Below, piece after piece: positions 12,838 to 19,622 of a DNA stretch of 27,594 nucleotides (its first letter is position 1; each line of letters begins with the position of its first letter). Origin of the DNA: a virus; the IMG/VR virus record IMGVR_UViG_3300037358_000096, positions 1 through 27,594 of that record; one strand, written 5' to 3'. The position numbers were made by a program, and so were the translations under genes. A model generated the notes under the pieces. The model was not told the origin of the DNA, searched no databases, and was given only the letters and a program-made list of their open reading frames with translations.

Positions 12838-13295
12838 CGCCGCCGCTCGCGCCGCGCGCTGAGCTTGCGCAGGCGCGCCTCGATCTCCGCGTCAGTCATC
12901 TTCGTTGGATCGTCGCCATCCCCGTCAGCGACCACCAGACGTTCGCTGCGCACCCAACCGTGCGTCTCCAGGTAGAAGATTTGCGCCTTCAGTTCGCCGC
13001 CCGGGTTGGCTGGCGTTCCGCGCGCCCTGGTCACCAGCTTGCCGGCGATGTCGGCCGTGATGAGGGCGTACGACGTGTCCAGTTCGCGACGATAGGCTCT
13101 CCGCAACACCGGCTCGGATATCCGCAGGCACCGCGCGATCAGGGCCTGATCGATGTTGGCGAGCACCAGGCGTGCCACGTCGGCGCGGCCTTGTTCGGTT
13201 GCCACATAAGCCGGCTTGCCGCGACCGCGTTTGGGTGGGGCAGCATGCGGTATTTTCGCAGGTTTTGCCGGTAACTTTACCGGCTTGCGAGCCAC
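12834..13295 (-). CDS. Small-terminase-like helix-turn-helix protein
   Basis: 153 residues from a GTG at 13293-13295, one base after the CtrA-like gene's stop. A basic tail (KLPAKPAKIPHAAPPKRGRG) precedes a helix-turn-helix (ADVARLVLANIDQALIARCL, RISEPVLRRAYRREL), then a helical segment ending in FYLETHGWVR. This order (HTH; L-R-x-x-x-R-x-E-L; A-x-I-F-x-L-x-x-x-x-W) is shared by many phage proteins annotated as small terminase subunits or HTH factors. It is far from terL (7091-8530) and on the same strand, so small terminase is possible but not certain. A perfect palindrome lies in its first codons. Confidence 0.65.
   Translation of the reverse strand: MARKPVKLPAKPAKIPHAAPPKRGRGKPAYVATEQGRADVARLVLANIDQALIARCLRISEPVLRRAYRRELDTSYALITADIAGKLVTRARGTPANPGGELKAQIFYLETHGWVRSERLVVADGDGDDPTKMTDAEIEARLRKLSARRERRR
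13267..13284. promoter_or_regulatory. Perfect inverted repeat in the start of the HTH gene
   Basis: GCCGGTAACTTTACCGGC has eight-base arms and a two-base centre. It lies at codons 4-10 of the HTH gene 12834-13295. The symmetry fits a dimer-binding operator or a short hairpin that could affect translation. It also encodes the basic tail, so chance codon use cannot be excluded. Confidence 0.4.
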
Positions 13296-13296
13296 G

Positions 13297-13986
13297 TCAC
13301 GCGACCTGGAGTGTCGGCTCGCGCAGGATGTAACCGCAGCCCCAGATGGTATCGATCAGACCCGGCACGCCGGCAGCGTCGAGCTTCTTGCGCAGCCGGC
13401 AGATGATCACGTCGATGGTCTTCATCTCCGGCTCTTCCATACCGGTATAGAGATGATTGAGGAACGCATTCTTGTTCAGGATGATGCCCTGCTTGAGGAA
13501 CAGCAGTTCCAGCACGCCGAACTCGCGGCGCGACACCGACAGCTTCTGTCCGTTCACCCGCACCTCGTGGCGGTCCAGGCTGAGCTCCACGGGCCCAAGC
13601 CGCAGCACCGAATTGGCATGTCCCTGGCTGCGGCGCACGACGGCGCGGATACGGGCCAGCAGCTCGTCCGGGCTGCATGGCGTGGTGATGAAATCGTCGG
13701 CGCCGTCGTCAAGGATTTGCGCCTTGAGATGCGGCGACAGGCTCTGCGCCAGGACGATCGTGGGAGTCGCAAGGCCGATCCCGCGGGCTGCGCGGATCGC
13801 CTGACGGGCGGGAATGTCCGGCAGCGCGTAATCCATCAGCACCAGCTCGTAATCGTAGAGCCGCATGAACTCGATTGAGTCGGTCCCTGACTCGGTGTGC
13901 TCGATGCTGATGCCATGCTGGCGCAGAATCGTTGCGTCGTCCCGGCCGGCGATCATCGGCGTGCGACCGACCCTGAGTATCAGCAT
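13297..13986 (-). CDS. ctrA-like: CtrA-like response regulator with degenerate receiver
   Basis: 229 residues from the ATG at 13984-13986 (GGGAGT upstream). The receiver half aligns with CtrA, the essential alphaproteobacterial cell-cycle regulator: YDYELVLMDYALPD retains the phospho-acceptor aspartate (D52). The acidic pair near residues 7-9 is replaced by G-R-T, the conserved Ser/Thr is A80, and the conserved lysine is T102 (F-I-T-T-P). The winged-helix half is well kept: SVSRREFGVLELLFLKQG, NAFLNHLYTGMEEPEMKTID, ICRLRKKL and TIWGCGYILREP, versus WGRGY in host CtrA. CtrA binds TTAA-N7-TTAA sites and blocks replication initiation. The receiver is probably phosphorylation-independent. It lies in a minus-strand unit with 12834 and 13991. 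Confidence 0.88.
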   Translation of the reverse strand: MLILRVGRTPMIAGRDDATILRQHGISIEHTESGTDSIEFMRLYDYELVLMDYALPDIPARQAIRAARGIGLATPTIVLAQSLSPHLKAQILDDGADDFITTPCSPDELLARIRAVVRRSQGHANSVLRLGPVELSLDRHEVRVNGQKLSVSRREFGVLELLFLKQGIILNKNAFLNHLYTGMEEPEMKTIDVIICRLRKKLDAAGVPGLIDTIWGCGYILREPTLQVA

Positions 13987-13990
13987 GCGG

Positions 13991-14266
13991 TCACTCCCAG
14001 GACGGCCGTAGCAGGTAGCGTGGTTCGTCTGGCCAGATGGCCACGATGATCGCGACCTCGCCGGCGACGGTCCCCGCAGCCGTCGCAGCCGCGCCAGGGC
14101 GAATGACATCGCCGCGCGCGACCTGGGCCAGGTCCCGCCGCTCGGCCACGTCATCACATAGACGGTCAATCCATTCGTCCTGCGCGCACTGCGCGACCAG
14201 ACGCACCCGCTGCACATCCGCAGGCGACGCGGCTTGTAGCCACGCATGAGACTCCGATGGGTGCAT
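13991..14266 (-). CDS. Hypothetical protein upstream of the CtrA-like gene
   Basis: 91 residues from the ATG at 14264-14266, with GGAG eight bases upstream. The first half is helical with acidic and arginine residues (ASPADVQRVRLVAQCAQDEW, then IDRLCDDVAERRDL). The second half is alanine/glycine-rich and ends in VAIIVAIWPDEPRYLLRPSW. No family is recognised. It is four bases from the CtrA-like start, so both are probably made from one message. The plus-strand frame opposite is a shadow. Confidence 0.55.
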   Translation of the reverse strand: MHPSESHAWLQAASPADVQRVRLVAQCAQDEWIDRLCDDVAERRDLAQVARGDVIRPGAAATAAGTVAGEVAIIVAIWPDEPRYLLRPSWE

Positions 14267-14351
14267 GCGGTGGCTCCGCGACCTGGAGACGCGAAACTGC
14301 GATTGCTTCGCCGATCATGGCGGCTACGCAATAATATTAGCGGTTAAATTG

Positions 14352-14398
14352 TTGGCTTCCTGCCGCGGGATGTCACTATGTCGTTGCTACCACACACC
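14352..14398 (+). promoter_or_regulatory. Promoter/leader element upstream of the DUF932 gene (copy 1)
   Basis: TTGGCT (14352-14357) is followed 17 bases later by ACTATG, and then by a conserved leader ATGTCGTTGCTACCACACACC. Nineteen of 22 leader bases match a second copy at 15825-15846, and the TTGGC is similarly placed there. An A/T-rich island (14329-14351) lies just upstream. The rest of the divergent gap 14267-14438 shows nothing else definite; it must also hold the promoter for the leftward gene at 14266. Confidence 0.5.
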
Positions 14399-14438
14399 GA
14401 CACGATATCCCAACAACCCACGACAGGAAGCACCCCCT

Positions 14439-15545
14439 ATGTCACACGAACTCTCGATCCGCAACGGCGTCGCCGAGATGGCTTACACAGGCGAGACACC
14501 GTGGCACGGCCTCGGCCAACAACTCGCAGTCGGCGCACCCATCGAGGAATGGATCGTCGCCGCCGGCATGAACTGGAACATTGACGCCGCCACCGTCGAA
14601 TTCGAAGCCGCCGGACACCGTCACGTCATGTCCGACCGCGTCGTGCTGCACCGCTCCGACACCTTCGCCCCGCTCGCCACCGTGTCGACCTCATACAATG
14701 TCGTGCAGCCCGGCCACGTGCTTGAATTCTTCCGCGAGCTGACCGACGCCGCAGGCTTTACCCTTGAGACCGCAGGCGTCTTGTTCGGCGGCAAGCGTTT
14801 TTGGGCCCTCGCCTCGATCGGCGCCGAGGCCGCGATCCTCGACCCGGCCGACAAGATGCGCCGCTTCCTCATGATCACGACCGCGTGCGACGGATCGATG
14901 TCGACACAAGCGGGCTATTACGACATCCGCACCGTTTGCAATAACACGCTGCAGGCGAACCTGAACCGCACCAAGGCCAAGGTCACCGTCAGCCACCGCA
15001 CCACGTTTGACCCCAAGGCCGTGCAACGTGACCTCGGGATCGAAGCCGCCCGCAGCGAATTTGAAGATGCCATGCGCGACTTCCGCCGCATGTCTGAGAC
15101 CCGCGTCGACCCCGTCGACGTGATCAAGGCCACCGCCGAATTGTTCGCCCCGGGCTTCGCCGACAAGGAGCGGGCCGAACAAGCCAAGCTGCTCGAAAAG
15201 ACCACTGGCCCAATCCACCGCGTTGGCGAGCTGGCCCTCGATCGCAAGGGACTGATCGGCAGCGACCTGGGCGGCACGCAAGGCACCGCGTGGGGCTGGC
15301 TCAACGCCGTGACCCAGTACATCGACCACGAAGCCCGCGCCAACAGCGTGGACACCCGTCTGAACTCCGCATGGCACGGCCGCGGCAACCAGATCAAACA
15401 GCGCGCCCACGAAATGGCCGTCGAAATGATCCGCGCCGATGGCTCCGTGCACACTGTCTACATCGCCGACAATCAGGACGCCGACGCAGACCACGCGCCC
15501 GGCCTGCTTGACGACATCCTGGCCGCCGCACCGTCCCACGTCTGA
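14439..15545 (+). CDS. DUF932 family phage/plasmid-like protein
   Basis: 368 residues from the ATG at 14439, eight bases after AGGAAG; the in-frame extension back to 14265 is not needed. The N-terminus G-E-T-P-W-H-G-L-G and V-S-x-x-Y-N-V-V-Q-P, followed by F-G-G-K-R-F-W-A-L-A and RTVCNNTLQANLNRTKAKVT, are hallmarks of DUF932 (TIGR03299) proteins. Length matches the family. Homologues occur on plasmids and phages and are often highly expressed, but no biochemical activity is firmly established. It has its own promoter-like leader and is followed by a strong hairpin. Confidence 0.88.
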   Translation: MSHELSIRNGVAEMAYTGETPWHGLGQQLAVGAPIEEWIVAAGMNWNIDAATVEFEAAGHRHVMSDRVVLHRSDTFAPLATVSTSYNVVQPGHVLEFFRELTDAAGFTLETAGVLFGGKRFWALASIGAEAAILDPADKMRRFLMITTACDGSMSTQAGYYDIRTVCNNTLQANLNRTKAKVTVSHRTTFDPKAVQRDLGIEAARSEFEDAMRDFRRMSETRVDPVDVIKATAELFAPGFADKERAEQAKLLEKTTGPIHRVGELALDRKGLIGSDLGGTQGTAWGWLNAVTQYIDHEARANSVDTRLNSAWHGRGNQIKQRAHEMAVEMIRADGSVHTVYIADNQDADADHAPGLLDDILAAAPSHV

Positions 15546-15553
15546 CCGTCATC

Positions 15554-15575
15554 GGGAGGCCCGGCCAGGCCTCCC
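15554..15575 (+). terminator. Hairpin after the DUF932 gene
   Basis: GGGAGGCC (15554-15561), six-base loop, GGCCTCCC (15568-15575): a perfect eight-pair stem nine bases after the DUF932 stop. No T-run follows, so it may be a weak or factor-dependent terminator, or an mRNA-stabilising 3' hairpin. Confidence 0.45.
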
Positions 15576-15600
15576 CCTGACACAAACAGAGGACTGAGCC

Positions 15601-15795
15601 ATGCCGCGTTACAAGATCAAATGCGCCAGCGCCATCTCGTTCTGGCAGGAGGCCATCGTTGAAGTCGAGGCCGAGTCCGCGGAAGCCGCGCTGGCGAAGG
15701 CCGAGGCGCTTGACCAGGAAGGCAAGCTGGAATGGCACGAGACCGCCAGCCACCAGCCCGAGGCAACGGAATATACCGTCATCGATACGGTTTAG
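15601..15795 (+). CDS. Hypothetical 64-residue protein
   Basis: ATG at 15601 preceded by AGAGGA. MPRYKIKCASAISFWQEAIV reads as a beta strand pair, followed by a helix rich in A and E (EAESAEAALAKAEALDQEGK) and a final strand (ATEYTVIDTV). This beta-beta-alpha-beta order, with W/F in the strands, resembles small DpnD/PcfM-like or DUF-type phage proteins, but the match is not strong enough to name. It lies between the DUF932 gene and the second leader element. Confidence 0.65.
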   Translation: MPRYKIKCASAISFWQEAIVEVEAESAEAALAKAEALDQEGKLEWHETASHQPEATEYTVIDTV

Positions 15796-15798
15796 TAC

Positions 15799-15846
15799 TT
15801 GGCATTTACTTGCCGATCCGAAATCATGTCCCTGCTACCACACACC
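15799..15846 (+). promoter_or_regulatory. Promoter/leader element (copy 2) before gene 15866
   Basis: TTGGCA (15799-15804) is followed 17 bases later by AATCAT and the conserved leader ATGTCCCTGCTACCACACACC. It begins four bases after the stop of the preceding gene. Both copies can also be read as a peptide starting M-S-L-L-P-H-T, so either a DNA/RNA signal or a leader peptide could be under selection. Confidence 0.5.
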
Positions 15847-15865
15847 TCACACAGGACACGACCCA

Positions 15866-16567
15866 ATGAAAACCACGATCCTCGACAAGCTGACGTCGCC
15901 CACGGTGACGCCCGACATATTGCGCTCGCGCGCCGGCTACTGGCGCGTTGTCGCCGATCGCCACGTGCGCGCCGATCGCATTGCACAGGCCGACAGGCTG
16001 CGCGTCAATTGCGACGCGATGGAACAGCAAGCCGCCGAGATGGAGACCTCGCGCGTGGTGACGTTCAGCGCGAAGCGTCGACGCAAGGGAGCGTTGGCGA
16101 TCGCCGACACCCGCTACACGTTCAAAGGCTATGCCGACTTCCAGGCGGCCTACCTGATCGCCAAGCAGGCTGCGCTACGCGTCTGCGGCGAGCGGTGGTA
16201 CTTGGACCCGCAGGCCTGCATCAAGGCACGCGTGCCGCCGTCGTGGGTCTCCTGCGTCATCCTGGGCCGGCCCTCGCGCACCCCGCGCGATCTGAACTTC
16301 CCGGCCGCCGAGTTCTGGCCGCGTGGCGCACTGCCGTATGGCCCGCAGTACGCCGAGCCGCCCGCTGCACTGCGCCCGCTCTTCACGCTAACGTCGCTGG
16401 TCAGCGGCAAGACGGTGGAGCTGCACGACATCGAGCTGGCCGGGTTCATCTGCCGCGAGGAGGCGATCAGCCGCAAGACGATGAAACACCCTCGCATCAA
16501 TGCACCGGCCGGCAACGATGACGCGCCGGCGGGCAATGTCGTGTCGCTCCGGCAGCGCGTGGCATGA
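15866..16567 (+). CDS. Hypothetical 233-residue protein
   Basis: Starts at the ATG at 15866, shortly after AGGA and directly after the repeated leader element. The N-terminal 60 residues are helical (AGYWRVVADRHVRADRIAQA). The middle (RYTFKGYADFQAAYLIAKQA, then GERWYLDPQACI) and the C-terminal part (TLTSLVSGKTVELHDIELAG) look like a compact globular domain; the tail is A/G/N-rich. No family is recognised. It is joined to the ASCH gene by an ATGA overlap, so the two products are probably made together. Confidence 0.65.
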   Translation: MKTTILDKLTSPTVTPDILRSRAGYWRVVADRHVRADRIAQADRLRVNCDAMEQQAAEMETSRVVTFSAKRRRKGALAIADTRYTFKGYADFQAAYLIAKQAALRVCGERWYLDPQACIKARVPPSWVSCVILGRPSRTPRDLNFPAAEFWPRGALPYGPQYAEPPAALRPLFTLTSLVSGKTVELHDIELAGFICREEAISRKTMKHPRINAPAGNDDAPAGNVVSLRQRVA

Positions 16568-16854
16568 CTGACGATCGCCCCTTGTTTGTCCCTCTGCGCC
16601 GCGAATGGTTCAACGCCTTCGCGGACGGGACCAAGACCGTCGAGTGGCGGAAATATGGCCCGCGCTGGAACGAGCGCACGGTGCGGGTTGGCCGACGCGT
16701 GATCCTCGCCCTCGGGTATCAGGGCACGCGCCGCCTGACTGCCACCGTGTTGTGGAGCCGCGTGATGCCTGCCCACGGGCCGGCCGGCGAGCTCTACGGC
16801 ACAGGCACGCCGTGCATGGTGTTCGGCGTCGCCCTCGATCCTCGGGAGGCCTGA
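16564..16854 (+). CDS. ASCH-domain (PUA-like) protein
   Basis: 96 residues, ATG at 16564 in ATGA overlap. It has the ASCH pattern: F-V-P-L-R-R-E-W-F-N-A-F, then G-T-K-T-V-E-W-R-K-Y-G-P-R-W-N, then V-G-R-R-V-I-L-A-L-G-Y and a later T-A-T-V-L-W. K-T-x-E-x-R is the conserved motif lining the pocket. ASCH proteins are PUA-like RNA- or modified-base-binding domains; one bacterial member (YqfB) removes the acetyl group of N4-acetylcytidine. The gene converges with the ABC-GNAT gene, which may be functionally meaningful. Whether this one is enzymatic cannot be told. Confidence 0.78.
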   Translation: MTDDRPLFVPLRREWFNAFADGTKTVEWRKYGPRWNERTVRVGRRVILALGYQGTRRLTATVLWSRVMPAHGPAGELYGTGTPCMVFGVALDPREA

Positions 16855-16871
16855 CGATGGCTGAGCCATAT

Positions 16872-16910
16872 CGGCCTACGAGTGGCGCCTGATCATCACC
16901 GGCTAGGCCG
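16872..16910. terminator. Possible bidirectional hairpin between convergent genes
   Basis: CGGCCTA (16872-16878) pairs with TAGGCCG (16904-16910) across 25 bases, in the gap between the convergent ASCH and ABC-GNAT genes. A second, shorter palindrome ATGGCTGAGCCAT lies at 16857-16869. No T-runs follow, so termination is a guess from position. Confidence 0.3.
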
Positions 16911-18030
16911 CCCCGACGAGCCGTTGCGCGTCAGCCAGCGGCATCGCCGGACCCTGATAGCTGAACACCGCGCACGGCCGGCCGCCGAACGATCCCGGCA
17001 CGACGCTGTGATTGTTGGCGGTGATCGCCGTCGAATAGTTCGGCATCACATAGCCCGGCTTCTTTTCCAGCGCCCAGACGCGCGAGCGATCGAACGAGCG
17101 GATCAGGCTCGGGTGCGCGGGGTATGCATGATAGCGACGCCCCAGCGCCTTGTAGGCAGCCCCGATCCTGTCCGCGAGAGCGAAGGCCAGCCCGAGGCCC
17201 TGGAAGTCTGGCAACGTCACCAGACGGCTCATGCCGTAGATGCCTGACACCTTCGGGTGCGGCCGATACATGACCCCGGCGAACGCCGCGGGCTGGCCAT
17301 CGATCGTCAGCACGTAGCAGCGTGCAGCCTTGGCCAGGCTCGCCGTCAGATAGTGAAAACGAGCGAAGAGTTGCCACGCTTCGTAAGGGGCTCGGTGAAT
17401 GGCGCATACAACATCGGGACGTCGCTGAACCGCCCTCCATCTGAAAGTCATGGTCGCCGGCTCAAGCACCCAATCCGGTTGCAACCAATCTTCCAGGTCG
17501 AAATGGCACGTGGCGGCGACGAACCGCCGGCCGGCCTTGCGAATGAATTTCTGCACCGCGTACGAGCCGATGCGCGCAACCTGACGATCGACCACCGACG
17601 TGAACTCATCGCACGCGACCAGCTCGCCGCCTTCCAGCAAGCGCCGCGCGAGGTCAACGCGGAACTTCTCGCCGTTCGACAGCACCGCGTACGGCCGCAG
17701 CCATGCCGGGATCGTGTTGAAGCCCACGGCCGCGCAAATCTTCGCCACGTCGTCGACCGTGTGCCGCTTGTCGAAATCGTCAATGACCGATGCACCCGGC
17801 CATTCGAATTCGCTCGGCAACCCGAACACCTTGCGCAGGATGGAACTCTTGCCGGAGCCCGACGGCCCAACAATGAGGCCCACGTTCCAGGCCTTGCCCT
17901 CGATTGGGAAATCCCCGTGCCATTCGCACCGCTGCGTATCGGTCGCCGGCACGTCAAACATGCTCGACACCTGTTTGGCGCGCACGCTGGTGCTGATCTT
18001 CGTCTCGACTACAAGATCAATGGGCGGCAT
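16903..18030 (-). CDS. ABC ATPase fused to a GNAT acyltransferase domain (COG2401-like)
   Basis: 375 residues from the ATG at 18028-18030 (GGGAGA upstream), overlapping the ParB-like gene by 22 bases. The ABC half has Walker A G-P-S-G-S-G-K-S-S (55-63), signature L-S-N-G-E-K (117-122), Walker B L-V-A-C-D-E-F (137-143) and an H-loop histidine in A-T-C-H-F-D (H176). There are no membrane segments, so it is not a transporter. Residues 205-340 form a GNAT-like domain with R-L-V-T-L-P-D-F-Q-G-L-G-L (269-281), the acyl-CoA-binding loop. This architecture is COG2401. The GNAT part recalls Mu Mom-like acyltransferases that modify adenine in DNA. DNA or tRNA modification is therefore possible, with substrate unknown. 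Confidence 0.85.
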   Translation of the reverse strand: MPPIDLVVETKISTSVRAKQVSSMFDVPATDTQRCEWHGDFPIEGKAWNVGLIVGPSGSGKSSILRKVFGLPSEFEWPGASVIDDFDKRHTVDDVAKICAAVGFNTIPAWLRPYAVLSNGEKFRVDLARRLLEGGELVACDEFTSVVDRQVARIGSYAVQKFIRKAGRRFVAATCHFDLEDWLQPDWVLEPATMTFRWRAVQRRPDVVCAIHRAPYEAWQLFARFHYLTASLAKAARCYVLTIDGQPAAFAGVMYRPHPKVSGIYGMSRLVTLPDFQGLGLAFALADRIGAAYKALGRRYHAYPAHPSLIRSFDRSRVWALEKKPGYVMPNYSTAITANNHSVVPGSFGGRPCAVFSYQGPAMPLADAQRLVGAA

Positions 18031-18815
18031 TTGATCTCCCTGCCTTGCAGCTCTTCCAGCAGCTCGGCTTGCTGATCTTCGCCGCCGGTGCACTCGATCA
18101 GGATCTGATACGTCAGCCCGGCCGACAGCGCCGCCGCGGTGGACTTCTCCTCATCGATCGGCAACAGCAGCTCGCGCAGATCTTTGTTGTCAAAGCCACT
18201 GAGTGCCAGGTCAAAGCCGCCGGTCATAAGCGAGCCCAGCTCGACCTTCAGCAGCTCTTCGTCCCAGCCGGCATCGAGGGCCAGCTTATTGTCGGCGATG
18301 ATGTACGCCTTGCGCTGCGCCGCCGAGAGGTGCGCGAGCTCGATGATCGGAACATCTCTCATTCCGAGCTGTTGGGCGGCCAGCACGCGACCGTGACCGG
18401 CGACGATGCCGCGCTTGCCATCGGTCAAAACCGGATTGGTGAAGCCGAATTCCCTGATACTCGCCGCGATCTTGTCGATTTGGGCCGCAGAATGGGTGCG
18501 CGCGTTGTTCGCGTAGGGGATCAGCGCCGCCACTTTGGCGATTCGATAGGCCGGGAATCGGTGTGCGACCAAGTCTGATGGTGCCGATTCGTTCTCAGTC
18601 GGGACTTCTGCCCTGGACTCTGCCGGCGTGGTCCCGCGGGCGCGCCGCGGGGTGTCGTCAGCCGGGTTAGGGAGGACTCGCCCGGCCGACTCGCGCGCGC
18701 CCGCGAGGGGGAAGATATTGGTGGCCGCCGGCGGCGACCCATCGGCGTCTACTCTGCGCTTGTTCGGTGTGCCGGCCTTCCGGCCACCGGTCTTAGGTCG
18801 TGTCGGTGGCTGCAT
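18009..18815 (-). CDS. ParB-like nuclease-domain protein
   Basis: 268 residues from the ATG at 18813-18815 (weak ribosome site). A basic N-terminal motif P-K-T-G-G-R-K-A-G-T-P-N-K-R-R and an unstructured linker to about residue 80 precede the ParB/Srx-type domain at 98-175: ARTHSAAQIDKIAASIREFG, then TNPVLTD, then V-A-G-H-G-R-V-L-A-A-Q-Q-L-G. This sub-type often occurs fused or adjacent to DNA methylases and modification genes in phages. The G-H-G-R variant of the G-E-R-R motif is typical of that group. It overlaps the ABC-GNAT gene, so the products probably act together. Plasmid-style partition is unlikely because no ParA is seen. Confidence 0.83.
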   Translation of the reverse strand: MQPPTRPKTGGRKAGTPNKRRVDADGSPPAATNIFPLAGARESAGRVLPNPADDTPRRARGTTPAESRAEVPTENESAPSDLVAHRFPAYRIAKVAALIPYANNARTHSAAQIDKIAASIREFGFTNPVLTDGKRGIVAGHGRVLAAQQLGMRDVPIIELAHLSAAQRKAYIIADNKLALDAGWDEELLKVELGSLMTGGFDLALSGFDNKDLRELLLPIDEEKSTAAALSAGLTYQILIECTGGEDQQAELLEELQGREIKCRPLIL

Positions 18816-18832
18816 GTTTTCTACTTCTCTAC

Positions 18833-19567
18833 TCAAGTCCGGGCGGCTCGCTCTACTCGCCACACCTGGCTCGGATGCCATTGGTCACCGCCTGACGGTG
18901 GCCGAATACCGCGTGCTGTCAGCGCAATTGCCACCTGTGACAGCGAATTGGCGCCAGCTTTGCGCGCAGCGGCGATGTAAGGCAGCACGTCGGCCGCATG
19001 TTCTGTTGCCAAGCGGGAACGTTCTGCTCGCGCGCCGCGCATGGCGCCCGGCGTGCCAGCCGGCAGATGGGGATTACCCATTTGGATACCGCGCGCTTTC
19101 GCAGCCGCCATTGCCGCCTTGGTCCGTTGGCTGATCAGGCCAGCTTCAAATTCGGCGACCGCGGCGAGCAATGTCACCATGAACGTTCCAGCCGGCCCAG
19201 GCGGAAGTTGCGGCAAGTCACAGAACGCAATGCCGCCCACACCAGCGCCGCGCACGATGGAAAGTAGAAATTCGGTATCGCGGGCGAGACGATCGAGTTT
19301 GGCAATGATCAGGGTCGCGCCGCGCGCCCTCGATGCAGCCAGCGCCAGCGCGAGCTGCGGGCGGTCGCGTCGCTTGCCGGACTCGACCTCCTCGAATTCG
19401 GCAACCAGCGTGCCTGGCGCTCCGGTGACATAGCGAGAAACGGCTTCCCGCTGGGCATCCAGGCCGAGCCCGCTACGGCCCTGTTTGTCAGTACTCACGC
19501 GATAGTACGCGACGAACCCTCGGATTTCGGAGGCGCCACGACGCACCACAGGGCGACCACGGGGCAT
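18833..19567 (-). CDS. Serine recombinase (resolvase/invertase family)
   Basis: 244 residues from the ATG at 19565-19567 (AAGGG upstream). Y-Y-R-V-S-T-D-K-Q-G carries the catalytic serine S25, K-L-D-R-L-A-R-D the conserved arginines R93 and R96, and EFEAGLISQRTKAAMAAAKA the long E helix with Q-R-T. The C-terminal 50 residues (SLSQVAIALTARGIRPPSGG then WHPSQVWRV) form a helix-turn-helix. The protein is longer than a classic resolvase (about 185) but far shorter than large integrases, so inversion or resolution is more likely than phage integration. The gene follows the HNH gene and precedes the ParB-like one. No paired recombination sites were identified. Confidence 0.88.
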   Translation of the reverse strand: MPRGRPVVRRGASEIRGFVAYYRVSTDKQGRSGLGLDAQREAVSRYVTGAPGTLVAEFEEVESGKRRDRPQLALALAASRARGATLIIAKLDRLARDTEFLLSIVRGAGVGGIAFCDLPQLPPGPAGTFMVTLLAAVAEFEAGLISQRTKAAMAAAKARGIQMGNPHLPAGTPGAMRGARAERSRLATEHAADVLPYIAAARKAGANSLSQVAIALTARGIRPPSGGDQWHPSQVWRVERAART

Positions 19568-19622
19568 CCTGGCGCCCTTTCATTGTGATGGGACCCTATG
19601 ACACGATGAAATATAGAGGACG

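Noticed and set aside
14691-15539. 282-codon minus-strand frame opposite the DUF932 gene
   Set aside because: Antisense shadow of a well-recognised family protein; glycine/valine-rich composition and no ribosome site.
18009-18815. ParB-like protein as a plasmid-type partition protein
   Set aside because: No ParA gene or parS-like sites are visible, and the domain sub-type matches those tied to DNA-modification genes in phages.
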